From: Posidonia oceanica
Taxonomy: Eukaryota > Streptophyta > Magnoliopsida > Alismatales > Posidoniaceae
NCBI GenBank assembly: GCA_037176725.1
Contig: JAZBRS010000014.1
Coordinates: forward strand, 79,590,501 to 79,654,500
Direction of reading: 5' to 3'
DNA length: 64,000 bases
Part shown: in pieces, positions 19,101 to 27,996 of the stretch
Numbering within the stretch: position 1 is the first letter of the stretch
How the letters are laid out: each line of letters opens with the position of its first letter
Notes under the pieces: generated by a model
Seen by the model: only the letters and a program-made list of their open reading frames with translations
The model's database searches: none
Told to the model about the DNA's origin: nothing
Translations under genes and position numbers: made by a program

Positions 19101-20558
19101 TTCTTGTTAGGTATTTTAGGATGTTAATTAGGATTTTTAGGATTCATTTTTATATTATTTTGAGTGGGTTTTGGGCTTTTTAGTTCTAGTCTTTTATGCT
19201 TTCCTTCTTTAAGTCTTTTGACTTATGTTTTTATTTTTACTTGTTAATTCTTCTTGGTGTTTTTTAGTTGGATTTTTCTGGTTTGATTAAGTGTTTTAAG
19301 CCTTTTAACTGTATTTTCTTTTTCCTTTTTTAATTAAGTTCTTATGCTTTTTTTCTTATGTTTATTAGGTTAAGCCTTTTGTCTTCTTTAATTACTTGTT
19401 TTAGCATTTGATTTTTAATTCTTTCCCTTGGGGTTTGTCTTTTAATTCTTTCAGTGGGGTTTTTATCTTGGGTAGGTTCTGATTTTATTTCAGTTTTTTA
19501 CTTGATTTTACAGTATTTTCCTTTAGTTTGTTTTGCATTTTTTTAGTTTACATGCTTGATTTTCTTCTTAGCTTGATTTAGTTAATTTTGAGTTTTTAGT
19601 CATTTGTTTAATGTTTTTTAGTTGTTTTTCTTGGAGTTCTGATTTGTTTCTTTTATGTTTTGGGGTTTTACAGGTTTTTAAGGATTTTTATGGGTTTTTG
19701 CAAAAGAGAGAAGGAGGAAAAGGGAAAGAAGAAGAAAAGGGGAAAAAAGGGAATAAAAGGGGAAAGAGATAGGTTTGGGGAAAAGATTTTTTAAAATTCG
19801 GGAAAAATGCTAAAAATAAAATAAAAATAGGAATAAGATAGAGAAGGGATAGGAGTACAAGGGGGGCCCGCAGCCAAGCCAGAGAAAGGGCAAGAAGGGA
19901 ATGAAAAGAGAGACGATAATCAGGAGAGAGAGAGGAGAGAGAAAACGATAATCCCGGAGAGAGAAAACGATAATCCAGGCAGAAGGGGGTCTTAGAGGTC
20001 TCGGAAAGGGGTGAAACTTGGCGGGCGCGGGGTCTAGGGTCTCTAGTTCTGCTCCCGGAGTTTTGGTTTGGTTTTGAGGAAGTTTTGGAGGGGTTTTGAG
20101 GTGTAGAAAAAGGGTATTTTTGTCTAAGTTTCCTAGGGTTTTTGGGAAGGGTCTGGTTTGAGATTTTGCATGCTTTTTGGTGGGTTTGCTAAGTCATCAG
20201 GGGTGAGTTTTCCTATGGATTTTGGTTGGTTTTCGGGTTCGGGAAAGGGGGTAAGCCTAGATTGAGTTTGGGCTTGTTTTGAGGGGAAAGAAGGAGAGGA
20301 AGGTGTGGATTTGGGTCTGGGTTCGGGTCCAGCAGCCACCGGAAGGCTCCAAACGATCCAGCCTGTCAAAATGGGGTGTCTACACAATACAAGCACACAT
20401 ACACATATTTTGTCATCCAAAGGGCCCCTCGGGCAGTTCTTTTTGCATTCCATATCCAATTCAGTTTACAGCATCAGGAGTACAACAGAGGATAAAGCAT
20501 AAAGAAAACAATAGAATGCAAACAAGCCCAGCAAACAAAATTCCATGACTACAGGCAC

Positions 20559-22866
20559 TTAGTCCTCCTCGGACGAGTCAAGAGGCGGGGCGCCATGAAT
20601 CCTCAGGAGACCTTCCCTGACCTGCTTCCTCCACAGCCTCCTAGCGAGCCTGGTTGCAACTGGTCGAGATTGCGAGGGACCTGGCCCCGTGCTGCACTCC
20701 CCAGTAGGAGACTCTACGTCTGACACATCCGCCAAGGCGAAGTTTACACTGAACTCCCCACTGGACTCAGTGTTGACGACTGGACCAGAGCTGCTCCCCT
20801 GAAAAGCAAACATAAGGCATTTTCGTAGGCATTCATGGTGGGTTAAGCTGTTTGCATTTAATTCAAGCTTGAACCGCTGGAAGCCGTCTTTACCGCCTCC
20901 CCTGTGCCAAAGAACCAAACATGTCAGAACAGGCAGGTATACATTCACAAGCAAATTTAAAGGCTACTCTACAGCTATTTTATCGAAGCAGCTCGCATCT
21001 GCTACATCCAATCCTGCAGCCGCACCTCAAAAGCCTATACCCAAGTCAAAGAGTCAGAATGAGAAGAACAAATACTACATTTATCTGACCTGCAGCGGTG
21101 TTAGGGGTCCTTTAGCTGACTCCAGTCCTCATTGTACCACATCTGGGTCTGTCCATCCTGAAGGTCCTCCAGGAACAAATGCGGTTTGCCGACCCGCTCG
21201 AACCAATCCATATACTCGTTGCGGGAGACCTCTTGGATGGTGAATCGGCTTCAGGCCATCGTCGACGCGGCCAAGGCAATCCTGGCAGCAGCCCGAGTCA
21301 GGGTCTCTGACACCATATCAGCAGGCGACGGTTTGGGGATGTTGAATGCCCGAGTAAACTGGTGCCGAACCCACCCGGGAAGGTAGTAGGCATACCGTTT
21401 AAGGCAGAAAAACTGAACCTGCACTCTCCTCAGCTTTCGGCCCGCAACCAAGGGAGCCCACTCTAAGGTCTCGTACCTCCGAAGGGGGCATAAATCCACC
21501 TGAAAGAAAAACAGAACAAACATCAGAACAGTGTTTTCTAAGCAATTCATAAGCAGCTAATGCAAACTGCAATTTAAAGCTCACCTCATCAGCATGGATG
21601 ATATCCAGGAGGTACCGGTATGACTCGTATCCGTACACGCCCGAGGCCACCAAGTGATCTGGCTCGCACCACTACTGAGGAAGTGGAAGGCGCTCGGGAC
21701 GAAGGCGGAAGAAGTAATGTCCCCGCCAGGAATGCTCCATCGCCCAGTACTACAGGGCAAACAAGCAATATGTCAGTACAGCCAACAAGTAAACAGAGCT
21801 GAAACTAATGCAGAATAGAAGCAAATTTAACACTTACAGTGATCAAGGGGTACAGGCCCACGTACGACCGTTGGTTCTTGTGAACCACGTCGTCCAGGCC
21901 ACACAAGAGATAAGCATAGCTGGCGCCTCCCCAGTCATAGCGTCAAAGCTCGCCAAAATCAGCCAGGTAGACGAGCCAGTCCGCGTGAATGTAGTATCCA
22001 GACACGTCACAGAAGACGACCCCTAGCAGGTCCAGCAGGAAGTGACGGAGGATGAAGGCTGCCTCCGCCGAGCCAGGGGCTGGGTCTGGCCAGATCCTGC
22101 TCCACTCCCGCAGCCATGACGCGTGGAAGTTGTAGGTTGAGCACATCTGATCCAGCGGCAGTCTCCCTAGCAACTCAGGAACCCGGGCATATCCCAGAAC
22201 GCCCTTGCCCACTATGGGCTCTCCCCCAAAGGTCAATCCAGACATCAGGGCCCAGTGCTCGGGCAGAATCGTCATCTCCCTGTACGGGAAGTGGAAGGTG
22301 TGCGTTTCGAACAGCCACCGTTCTACCAGAGCCCGGAAGAAGTTATAGTGGCCGTGGATGGCTGGAATCCGCAGAAAGCTGCCGAAGGGACTCTGATGTA
22401 GCAAGAAGTTCTGCAGGAAGTCCGACAGGCGGTGAAAGTGAGCCAACATCGGTGCCCAGCCGCACCGCATCACCCGGCGAGGGCTCCCATCCTGTATAAG
22501 CAACAGGGCAGGTCAGAAAAGGCAATATGCATACGAGGCGAGAGATTAACAGGGAAAGAGCCACCTTACCTTAAACCAGTCCTGGTCGCAGATGTGCTCC
22601 TCACTAAGCAAGTGGCCTCCATGGTTTCCTACTTCCTGTCGAAAGTTCGAAACAATAATCAAAAGCAGATGAAAGCAGAAACAGAAGTACAAATCAAGGG
22701 CCAGTTTCGAGTCTACCTCTAAAGGAATGGTGGGACCTGGACTGGCGGAACCCTCCCGCGAGTCGTCCGAATCAGAAGCACCCCCGGACGCTCGGGATCC
22801 CGAGGCTCGCTATCCCCGGGACCTCGAGCTCGAGGCGCCACTCGCACCCGCTCGTCTTGAACCAGA
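20559..22866 (-). pseudogene. Antisense plant-mobile-domain (PMD) ORF of element B, multi-exon, decayed
   Basis: On the minus strand several exons can be joined by good splice signals. Exon 22866-22717 (Ser/Arg-rich, ends before GTAGAC); exon about 22634-22571 (GNHGGHLLSEEHICDQDWFK, ends before GTAAGG); exon about 22495-21832 with the PMD core (HFHRLSDFLQNFLLHQS, FHFPYREMTILPEHWALMSGLTFGGEPI, RHFLLDLLGVVFC, YDWGGASYAYLLCGLDD, ends before GTAAGT); exon about 21765-21585; exon about 21505-21100; last exon 20801-20559 (ends TAA). PMD is a transposase-derived domain found in plant genes (MAIN, MAIL) and in retroelements as an extra, often antisense, ORF. In-frame stops at about 22810 (TAG), 21943 (TGA), about 21675 (TAG) and 21251 (TGA) show decay. 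Exon edges are my reading of GT/AG sites. Confidence 0.75.
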
Positions 22867-24355
22867 CTGCAAAGCAAAAATTAAGAAGCTCAGAGCAAAT
22901 CATTTTCTAAATGCAAGAGGAAAATACATAAGTAGCATTTATTTCATGAAATAACGCCAAGCGGGGTCAGGCATGCCACAAGAACATCCCAGGTGCATGA
23001 AAGTCAGGCAATTGGCGGTACAAGCATGCTTTATCAGGTGTTTAGACAAATACTGGTATTTAAAATGTACTCAGACCAAGCACAATATCCCCAGGTTTGA
23101 CAGAAAAATCAGAGCACAGTCCATGGCAGTTAAATATACAGGCAAACTTAGAATTTGAAATGCAAAGTCATTTGGCCTAGTTGGCATGCCGCATTCAACA
23201 AGGAAAAATCAGGGATCTAATTGAAAAATCATATGGCCAATACAGCATGCAGGCAGAAATCAGAGAAATATGTACAGGTTTGATCATGCATAAACAAGCT
23301 TGCCCAGGGCACATTGCATCAAGTGGGAACAGCATCACAACAGAGCATAGCATATATCAGCATCAGGCAATGAGATGTATCAGAAAAAGGAAAAGAAGAA
23401 GTGCATAGCAGACAAATCAAGCATGGCAAAGAATCAAAAAAATCAAGCAAAAAGAAATCAAGAGCAAGACAGGCATTTTTTTTGTTATTTGGCAGTCAAA
23501 AAAAAAAGCAAGCAACCCGACACAACCCGCCAGCCAAGTCTCATCTAGCAGGCATTCGGTTGTGGCCGAGCCACCTCGTGCTTGAGGGCCATCGGTAGGG
23601 CAACCCACCAGCCATGCCCCCCACTACCGGAACGACACCCACCGGCCGAGCACCCCCTCCAAGCACCACTCCAGGTCGCTCGCACAGCCGTGCTTCCCCG
23701 CTACTAGAATAGCCGCCCACCACGGTGTCACACCGCCCTAGCCTATCCGTGCGGCCAAGCACCATAGCTGGACACCCATCGGTGCCAAACCCTCACGGCC
23801 CGGACAGCCCGTCGCCAGCAACCCTTGTCCAGTGGCACCCCAGAAGGAAGGGAGAAAGGGGAGATCGAAATACAAGGAAAGCGAAGAAGTGGAGAATCTG
23901 GGGTACCATTTTCCGTGTCGTCGGAGAGCCACCTCCCGCCACCGGAGTTCAGCCCTAGCCTCAATACCGCACCCCGTGCTCGCGGAGTTCCTCCCCGGAA
24001 TGGCCTGCAACTGCCGTGCCCCCAACACCGCAGCCCTCGATCTCGCCGATGCCACCACTCCGTCGCCGCACGCAGGAGGAGAAGAGGGAGATGGGTCGGC
24101 GGTTTGCAGTGGAGTGTAGAAAGAGAAGAGGGAAAGAGGAGTCTAGGGCACATTTTTTTGGTTGAAAAAGAAAAATGCAAATCAAATAAATGAATAGTGC
24201 CACCCATTGCTAAAGTTGCAAATTAAAACTTGGGGCAAACGAAGAGATGCACCCTTAGGAGCCCAGAAATGGTTGCAGCGGTTACCCAGGTGGGACCCAC
24301 TAGGTTTTAAAGCCTTTGGCATTCCCAGCAAATTTCTTCAGGGGCCAAAGTGTAA
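22867..24355. other. Element B internal spacer, no gene seen
   Basis: The first part is AT-rich; 23560-24120 is GC-rich with many CCGCC/CACC words and short open frames on both strands. As it lies upstream of the antisense PMD exons it could hold their promoter or leader, but no promoter element can be demonstrated. Nothing else is recognised. Confidence 0.5.
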
Positions 24356-24359
24356 TTTA

Positions 24360-25250
24360 CCTAGAAAATTTGCATTTTGCACTCCAATTTCGCAACAAGT
24401 CAGTAGAGGACCCTCTACTTGACGAAATTGTCATGAATTCCAATACAGTGGCCATCACCATGGAGACTCCCATAATAGCAGAATTTACCTCAAAACCCTG
24501 TAGTTCCGTAAATTTGCAGATAGGTCCCTGACTTGTTGAAAACGGCAAAAGCGATCACAACGTCGTGACAGAACCCTTGTTTCAATGTTCGGCAACACTT
24601 GTCACATCACAGACGCCCCAGGATAGGCAGTAGAGTAATGGCAAATTGCAAAAAAATCCTCAGTTTGCAAAAATTACAGATAGGCCCTTAGCTTCTGTAC
24701 AAGCACCCGGAATGGCCATAGCCCGAAGCAGAGCCCTCACAGCAGTGCATCAACACTTGTCGCACCATGAGTGCCCAAGACAAAAAACAGAACGGTAGCA
24801 TCAGTCAGCCTGTAAGCCAACAGACATCAATTTGCAAAAATTACAGATAGGCCCCTGCCTTTCATAGGAAGGGCAAATCAGCTCTAGTCTCCAACCGAGT
24901 CCCGGCAGGATCCTTTGTGGTCACAAGGGAATCGAGGTAGGACCTGGTCAGGTCACTACAGCCTAGGACGGGCGTTGAGCCTCGCAATTTGGACAAATTA
25001 CAGAGAGCCCCCTATAGTTTTATCAGGCAATCTGAATCTCTTCAGGAGTATTGGCCGAACGAAGCTGCCATGCACCGCAGACTGTGAGATTTGCATAGAA
25101 GCCCTTATCAGAACAGAAGCCACAGTTTTGCCTCTCGAGGCGATGCAGTCACAAGTCGCCAACCCGACGCATCGGAGCGTGCCTGTTCTCGGTTTTCTTT
25201 CTCGGGCTGACACCCCCAACTGTCACGGGATCGTCTTTGGACCTCTGCCA
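24360..25250. repeat. Diverged ~160 bp tandem repeats in element B
   Basis: A word related to AAAATTACAGATAGGCCC recurs at about 24512, 24668, 24833 and 24991, spacings of 156, 165 and 158 bp. Between the copies, matching but diverged text is seen (for example CAACACTTGTC-C-CA after about 60-100 bp). An old, eroded tandem array in the 3' region of B. Confidence 0.65.
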
Positions 25251-25302
25251 AACTTCCAGGTATTGGTATTCCCATCATCTTCGTGGTCAATAAGTCCGAA
25301 AC

Positions 25303-26010
25303 TTATCGCATTTCAGCCCCTCTTGCGCGTCTTCGTTCCAGACGGATGAAGCCCCACTTGCTTGCTTCCTTAGTTGAGGATAAGCTTCTCTTGCACGTCT
25401 TCGTTCCAGACGGACGAAGCCCCGCTTGCTTGCTTCCTCAGTCGAGGATAAGCCTCTCTTGCGTGTCTTCGTTCCGAACGGATGAAGCCCCGCCTGCTTG
25501 CTTCCTCAGTCGAGGACAAGCCTCTCTTGCACGTCTTCGCTCCGGACGGACGAAGCCCTGCCTGCTTGCTTCCTCAGTCGAGGACAAGCCTCTCTTGCGC
25601 GTCTTCGCTCCGGATGGACGAAGCCCCGCCTGCTTGCTTCCTCAGTCGAGGACAAGCCTCTCTTGCACATCTTCGCTCCAGACGGACGAAGCCCTGCCTG
25701 CTTGCTTCCTCAGTCGAGGACAAGCCTCTCTTGCACGTCTTCGCTCTGGACGGACGAAGCCCTGCCTGCTTGCTTCCTCAGTCGAGGACAAGCCTCTCTT
25801 GCGTGTCTTCACTCCAGACGGACGAAGCCCTGCCTGCTTTGCATCCTCAGTCGAGGACAAGCCTCTCTTGCGCGTCTTCGCTCTAGACGGACGAGGCCCC
25901 GCCTGCTTGCTTCCTCAGTCGAGGACAAGCCTCTTTTGCACATCTTCGTTCCAGACGGATGGAGCCCCACTTGCATGTTTCCTCAGTCGAGGACAAGCCT
26001 TTCTGCTCAG
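25303..26010 (+). repeat. 3' UTR tandem array of element B (68 bp unit, about ten copies)
   Basis: The anchor GTCGAGGACAAGC (or a close variant) begins at 25373, 25441, 25509, 25577, 25645, 25713, 25781, 25850, 25918 and 25986: a 68 bp period with one 69 bp step. Each unit reads CTCTCTTGC-CGTCTTCG-CCGGACGGA-GAAGCC... The unit has no stop codon in several frames, so long frames span it, including one of 326 residues; since 68 is not a multiple of three they rotate through the frames and are not genes. The array occupies the same place relative to the 3' LTR as the unrelated arrays of element A. Confidence 0.93.
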
Positions 26011-26165
26011 GCTGGCAGCCCCAACTTCTCGGTTGACAATCGTCAAAATGTCTACTCGGGCTGGCAGCCCTAACTGCCCGGATGACATCCGTCAAAGTGT
26101 CTGGAGCTTCTCTGCTCGGGCTAGCATCCCTAACTGTTCGGTCGACACCCGTCACCATGTTTGGA
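26011..26165 (+). repeat. Short repeats of ~60 bp (CTCGGGCTGGCAGCCCTAAC units)
   Basis: Three diverged units at about 26011, 26056 and 26120, each with GGCTGGCAGCCC-AACT, then CGG-TGACA-CCGTCAAA-TGT. A related single copy stands before the 68 bp array near 25200 and another near 26250. Confidence 0.75.
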
Positions 26166-26177
26166 GTGTTTTGCTGC

Positions 26178-26206
26178 CCCCTGGCATCGTTTCTCGATAC
26201 CAGGGG
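26178..26206 (+). other. 3' UTR hairpin of element B, copy 1
   Basis: CCCCTGGCATC, a 7-base loop, then GATACCAGGGG, followed by GCATC and a run of six T. Perfect 11-base stem apart from one wobble. Homologous to the hairpin of element A at 1683-1709 in the same sense orientation. Confidence 0.8.
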
Positions 26207-26337
26207 CATCTTTTTTCCGCTGTCTTGAGGGATCTTTCCCTTCTTCAGGCTGGCAGCCTTTAATTGCTCGGTTGATGCCCGTCATAGCTATCTCGCATCT
26301 CCCCCTTTTTCTTTTTCACCAGGAATACCTCAGCTGC

Positions 26338-26366
26338 CCCCTGGAATCGTTACTCGATACCAGGGG
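26338..26366 (+). other. 3' UTR hairpin of element B, copy 2
   Basis: CCCCTGGAATC, loop GTTACTC, GATACCAGGGG, then GCATC and five T. About 160 bp downstream of copy 1, with the flanking CTGCC also shared, so the two arose by duplication. Confidence 0.78.
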
Positions 26367-26469
26367 CATCTTTTTCGGTTGTCCTAGGCCGTCGTCCTTT
26401 TCCTTCGGGCTGATAACCCGAACTATCCGACGGTGAGTCTGTCAACTCATCAAGCATTGCATCATTTGC

Positions 26470-26628
26470 TTCTGCATCGCCCTCGCTTAGAGCAATCCTC
26501 GGTGAGTGGCACCCCGCGCCTGAGCTGTACACCGCCCAACGCATAGCATCTGCATTGCCCTCGCTTAGAGCAAGGCTCGGCAAGTGGCACCCCCACGTTT
26601 GAGCCGTACACCGCTCAGTACGTCCCAG
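26470..26628 (+). repeat. 78 bp direct duplication in element B 3' UTR
   Basis: Two copies in tandem; the word CCTCGCTTAGAGCAA starts at 26481 and 26559. Copies share GTGGCACCCC and GAGC-GTACACCGC-CA. Followed at 26665-26722 by a short TTTGCA/TTCGCA microsatellite. Confidence 0.85.
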
Positions 26629-26664
26629 CATACCATCAGCATCTCAAGACTAACACTAACTGTG

Positions 26665-26722
26665 CATCTTGCATTTGCATTTGCATTTGCATTCGCATCG
26701 GCATTCGCATTTGCATTACGGC
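26665..26722. repeat. (TTTGCA)n microsatellite
   Basis: About nine hexamer units, TTTGCA changing to TTCGCA, in the 3' UTR of element B. Confidence 0.85.
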
Positions 26723-26850
26723 AACGAGTCATGACCTTTCCGGTGCATCCGCTGGATAAGTGACCCACGCCGACAGCAACATTTCACCCACCAACTCCAA
26801 GCAGGGTGTCTTTGTCAACCCTGAGCAACGGCCTTGGTCCCCTCAACCGA

Positions 26851-26867
26851 ACTCAGGGAGGGGCATC
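26851..26867 (+). promoter_or_regulatory. Polypurine tract of element B
   Basis: CAGGGAGGGGCATC lies directly before the LTR start TGTAGACACC at 26868. A purine run with a short tail at this place is the plus-strand primer site of LTR retrotransposons. Confidence 0.75.
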
Positions 26868-27996
26868 TGTAGACACCCCAAATCTGGAAGTCGGGCGACG
26901 GTGGTTGTTTGCTCCCAGATGCGTACGGACGAGGCAGCTCCAACCTTTTCTTGAAACCCCAAGCCTAGACCCAAACCAGCCCAGACCAGCCAAAACCCCA
27001 CCAGTCACTTCCCAATACATCCACTACTGCAAAAACCCCAAAACCCTAGCCCTAGATGGTCGTCGAACCAGAGAAGCAAGATCAGAAAGGTGAGGCAGCT
27101 ACTGACGGGATCACTTCCATGCAGAGCTCCCGCGTGTAGCTCCCGCGTGTTTTCCTGCATCAGTGGTGACACTGACGGGATCACTCTCGCGTCGAGCTCC
27201 CGTGTGGAACTCCCACGTGTTCTCTTACATCAGTGGCAGAAATCGGCACTCTGACACTCACGTATAGCTCCTGCGTGAAGCTCCCGCTTGTTGTCATGTG
27301 TCGGTAGCGAAAACTGACAGACTGACAGCTGCGCCCAGCTCCCGCGTTTTGTCCTGCGTCAGTAGCAAAAATCAAGCAAACGAATCACCTTGGCCCACCT
27401 CCTCCTCACTCGCCATTGGCTCCCACCGATCTGGGCTCGCGCCTCCAGACACCTGGATCATCCAACCGCACGTCCCAACCAACTCCATCCATCGATCTTT
27501 AGCTACCATCCTGGCCCTCCGTTTTAAATCTCGATCTGCGCTAACGGCTAGCATCGACCTCCGCCACCTATAAAACACCGACCAGAGCTTCGCCAAGGTC
27601 CAGTTAGTACTCCTAGCTTCCCTGAGAGCACCACCTACACCGAGAGCATCTTTCCCCGAGCTTCCCAGAGCTTCCCGACCTTTGAAACCCCTCAATTCCA
27701 GCGTTCTGGAATTGAGGACTTATCTCCGGTGAACTCCCACGCCGTCGAGACCCCACCGGAACTCCAGCACCTCCAGAGCAACCCCGCGAGCTCGTGAGGG
27801 AGAGCACCACCTTCCCAAGCGACCTCCTGAGCTCCGTAGCCTCTGTCCACCCATCTGTCTGTAGCAGCGACGTCGCCAGAGAAGACAGCGTCTGCGGCGC
27901 GTTTCAGGCAAGCATCCGGTCTTCTGATAGCGTAGAATAGTTCTCTAGTGTAGTGCATTCATTCCCCAAGAGTTTTCCACTTCAATTATTGCCTGC
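26868..27996 (+). repeat. 3' LTR of element B, left part (interrupted)
   Basis: Starts TGTAGACACCCC after the polypurine tract and continues until the solo LTR at 27997. At 27100-27330 there are four diverged copies of a ~70 bp unit with GAGCTCCCGCGTGTAGCTCC and ACTGACGGGATCAC. A GC-rich segment ends with a GCAAGC site near 27908 (CAG before it). The LTR resumes at 33725 after the inserted solo LTR and its target duplication. Confidence 0.85.

Larger units (their letters stand above)
1..20384 (-). mobile_element. Element A: long-LTR Ty3/gypsy (Tat/Ogre-type) retrotransposon, 3' LTR outside window
   Basis: Read on the minus strand, this is a near-complete retrotransposon in the order 5' LTR (20384-14598), PBS, leader, gag, protease, RT, RNase H, second RNase H, integrase, extra ORF, and 3' UTR with tandem arrays. 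The dual RNase H arrangement and the very long LTR are known marks of the Tat lineage, which includes Ogre. The LTR starts TGTAGACACC and ends CGCTACA on the minus strand. The whole gag-to-integrase region stays in one reading frame, broken only by TAG codons. The element ends before base 1, so its 3' LTR and target duplication cannot be checked; the base run next to the 5' LTR is CAATA (20385-20389). It appears to be inserted in element B, downstream of B's presumed pol region. Confidence 0.9.
14598..20384 (-). repeat. 5' LTR of element A (5,787 bp)
   Basis: The sense (minus) strand runs from TGTAGACACCCC at 20384 to GGGATCGCTACA at 14598. The boundary is fixed by the PBS on one side and, on the other, by the same TGT-GACACCCC start seen in the other LTRs here. 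Parts in sense order: an A-rich segment (about 19700-18900, T-rich on the plus strand), a GC-rich segment at about 18700-17740 ending in a splice-donor-like GTAAGC, a long region with scattered TGCAT/TGCAAT words (17300-16450), a 30 bp tandem array (16165-15460), a conserved hairpin block (14958-15040) and an internal PBS-like word (14764-14774). Short frames inside it are low-complexity shadows. Confidence 0.9.
20385..26867 (+). mobile_element. Element B: 3' internal region of a second Tat/Ogre-type element (sense = plus)
   Basis: The segment runs from the 5' LTR of element A to the 3' LTR of B. It holds an antisense PMD ORF with introns, tandem arrays and a polypurine tract, the layout expected downstream of integrase in some Tat elements. 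B's gag-pol and 5' LTR are not in the window and should lie left of element A. B's 3' LTR starts TGTAGACACC at 26868 and ends at 35606. Confidence 0.8.

Noticed and set aside
23560..24130. Possible host gene in the GC-rich segment with overlapping small frames
   Set aside because: Frames on both strands are short and low in complexity, with no recognisable domain. The segment lies inside element B.
25283..26263. 326-codon plus-strand frame in element B with CLLPQSRTSLSC-like repeats
   Set aside because: Produced by the 68 bp array, which lacks stops in several frames; the encoded text rotates frame from unit to unit.
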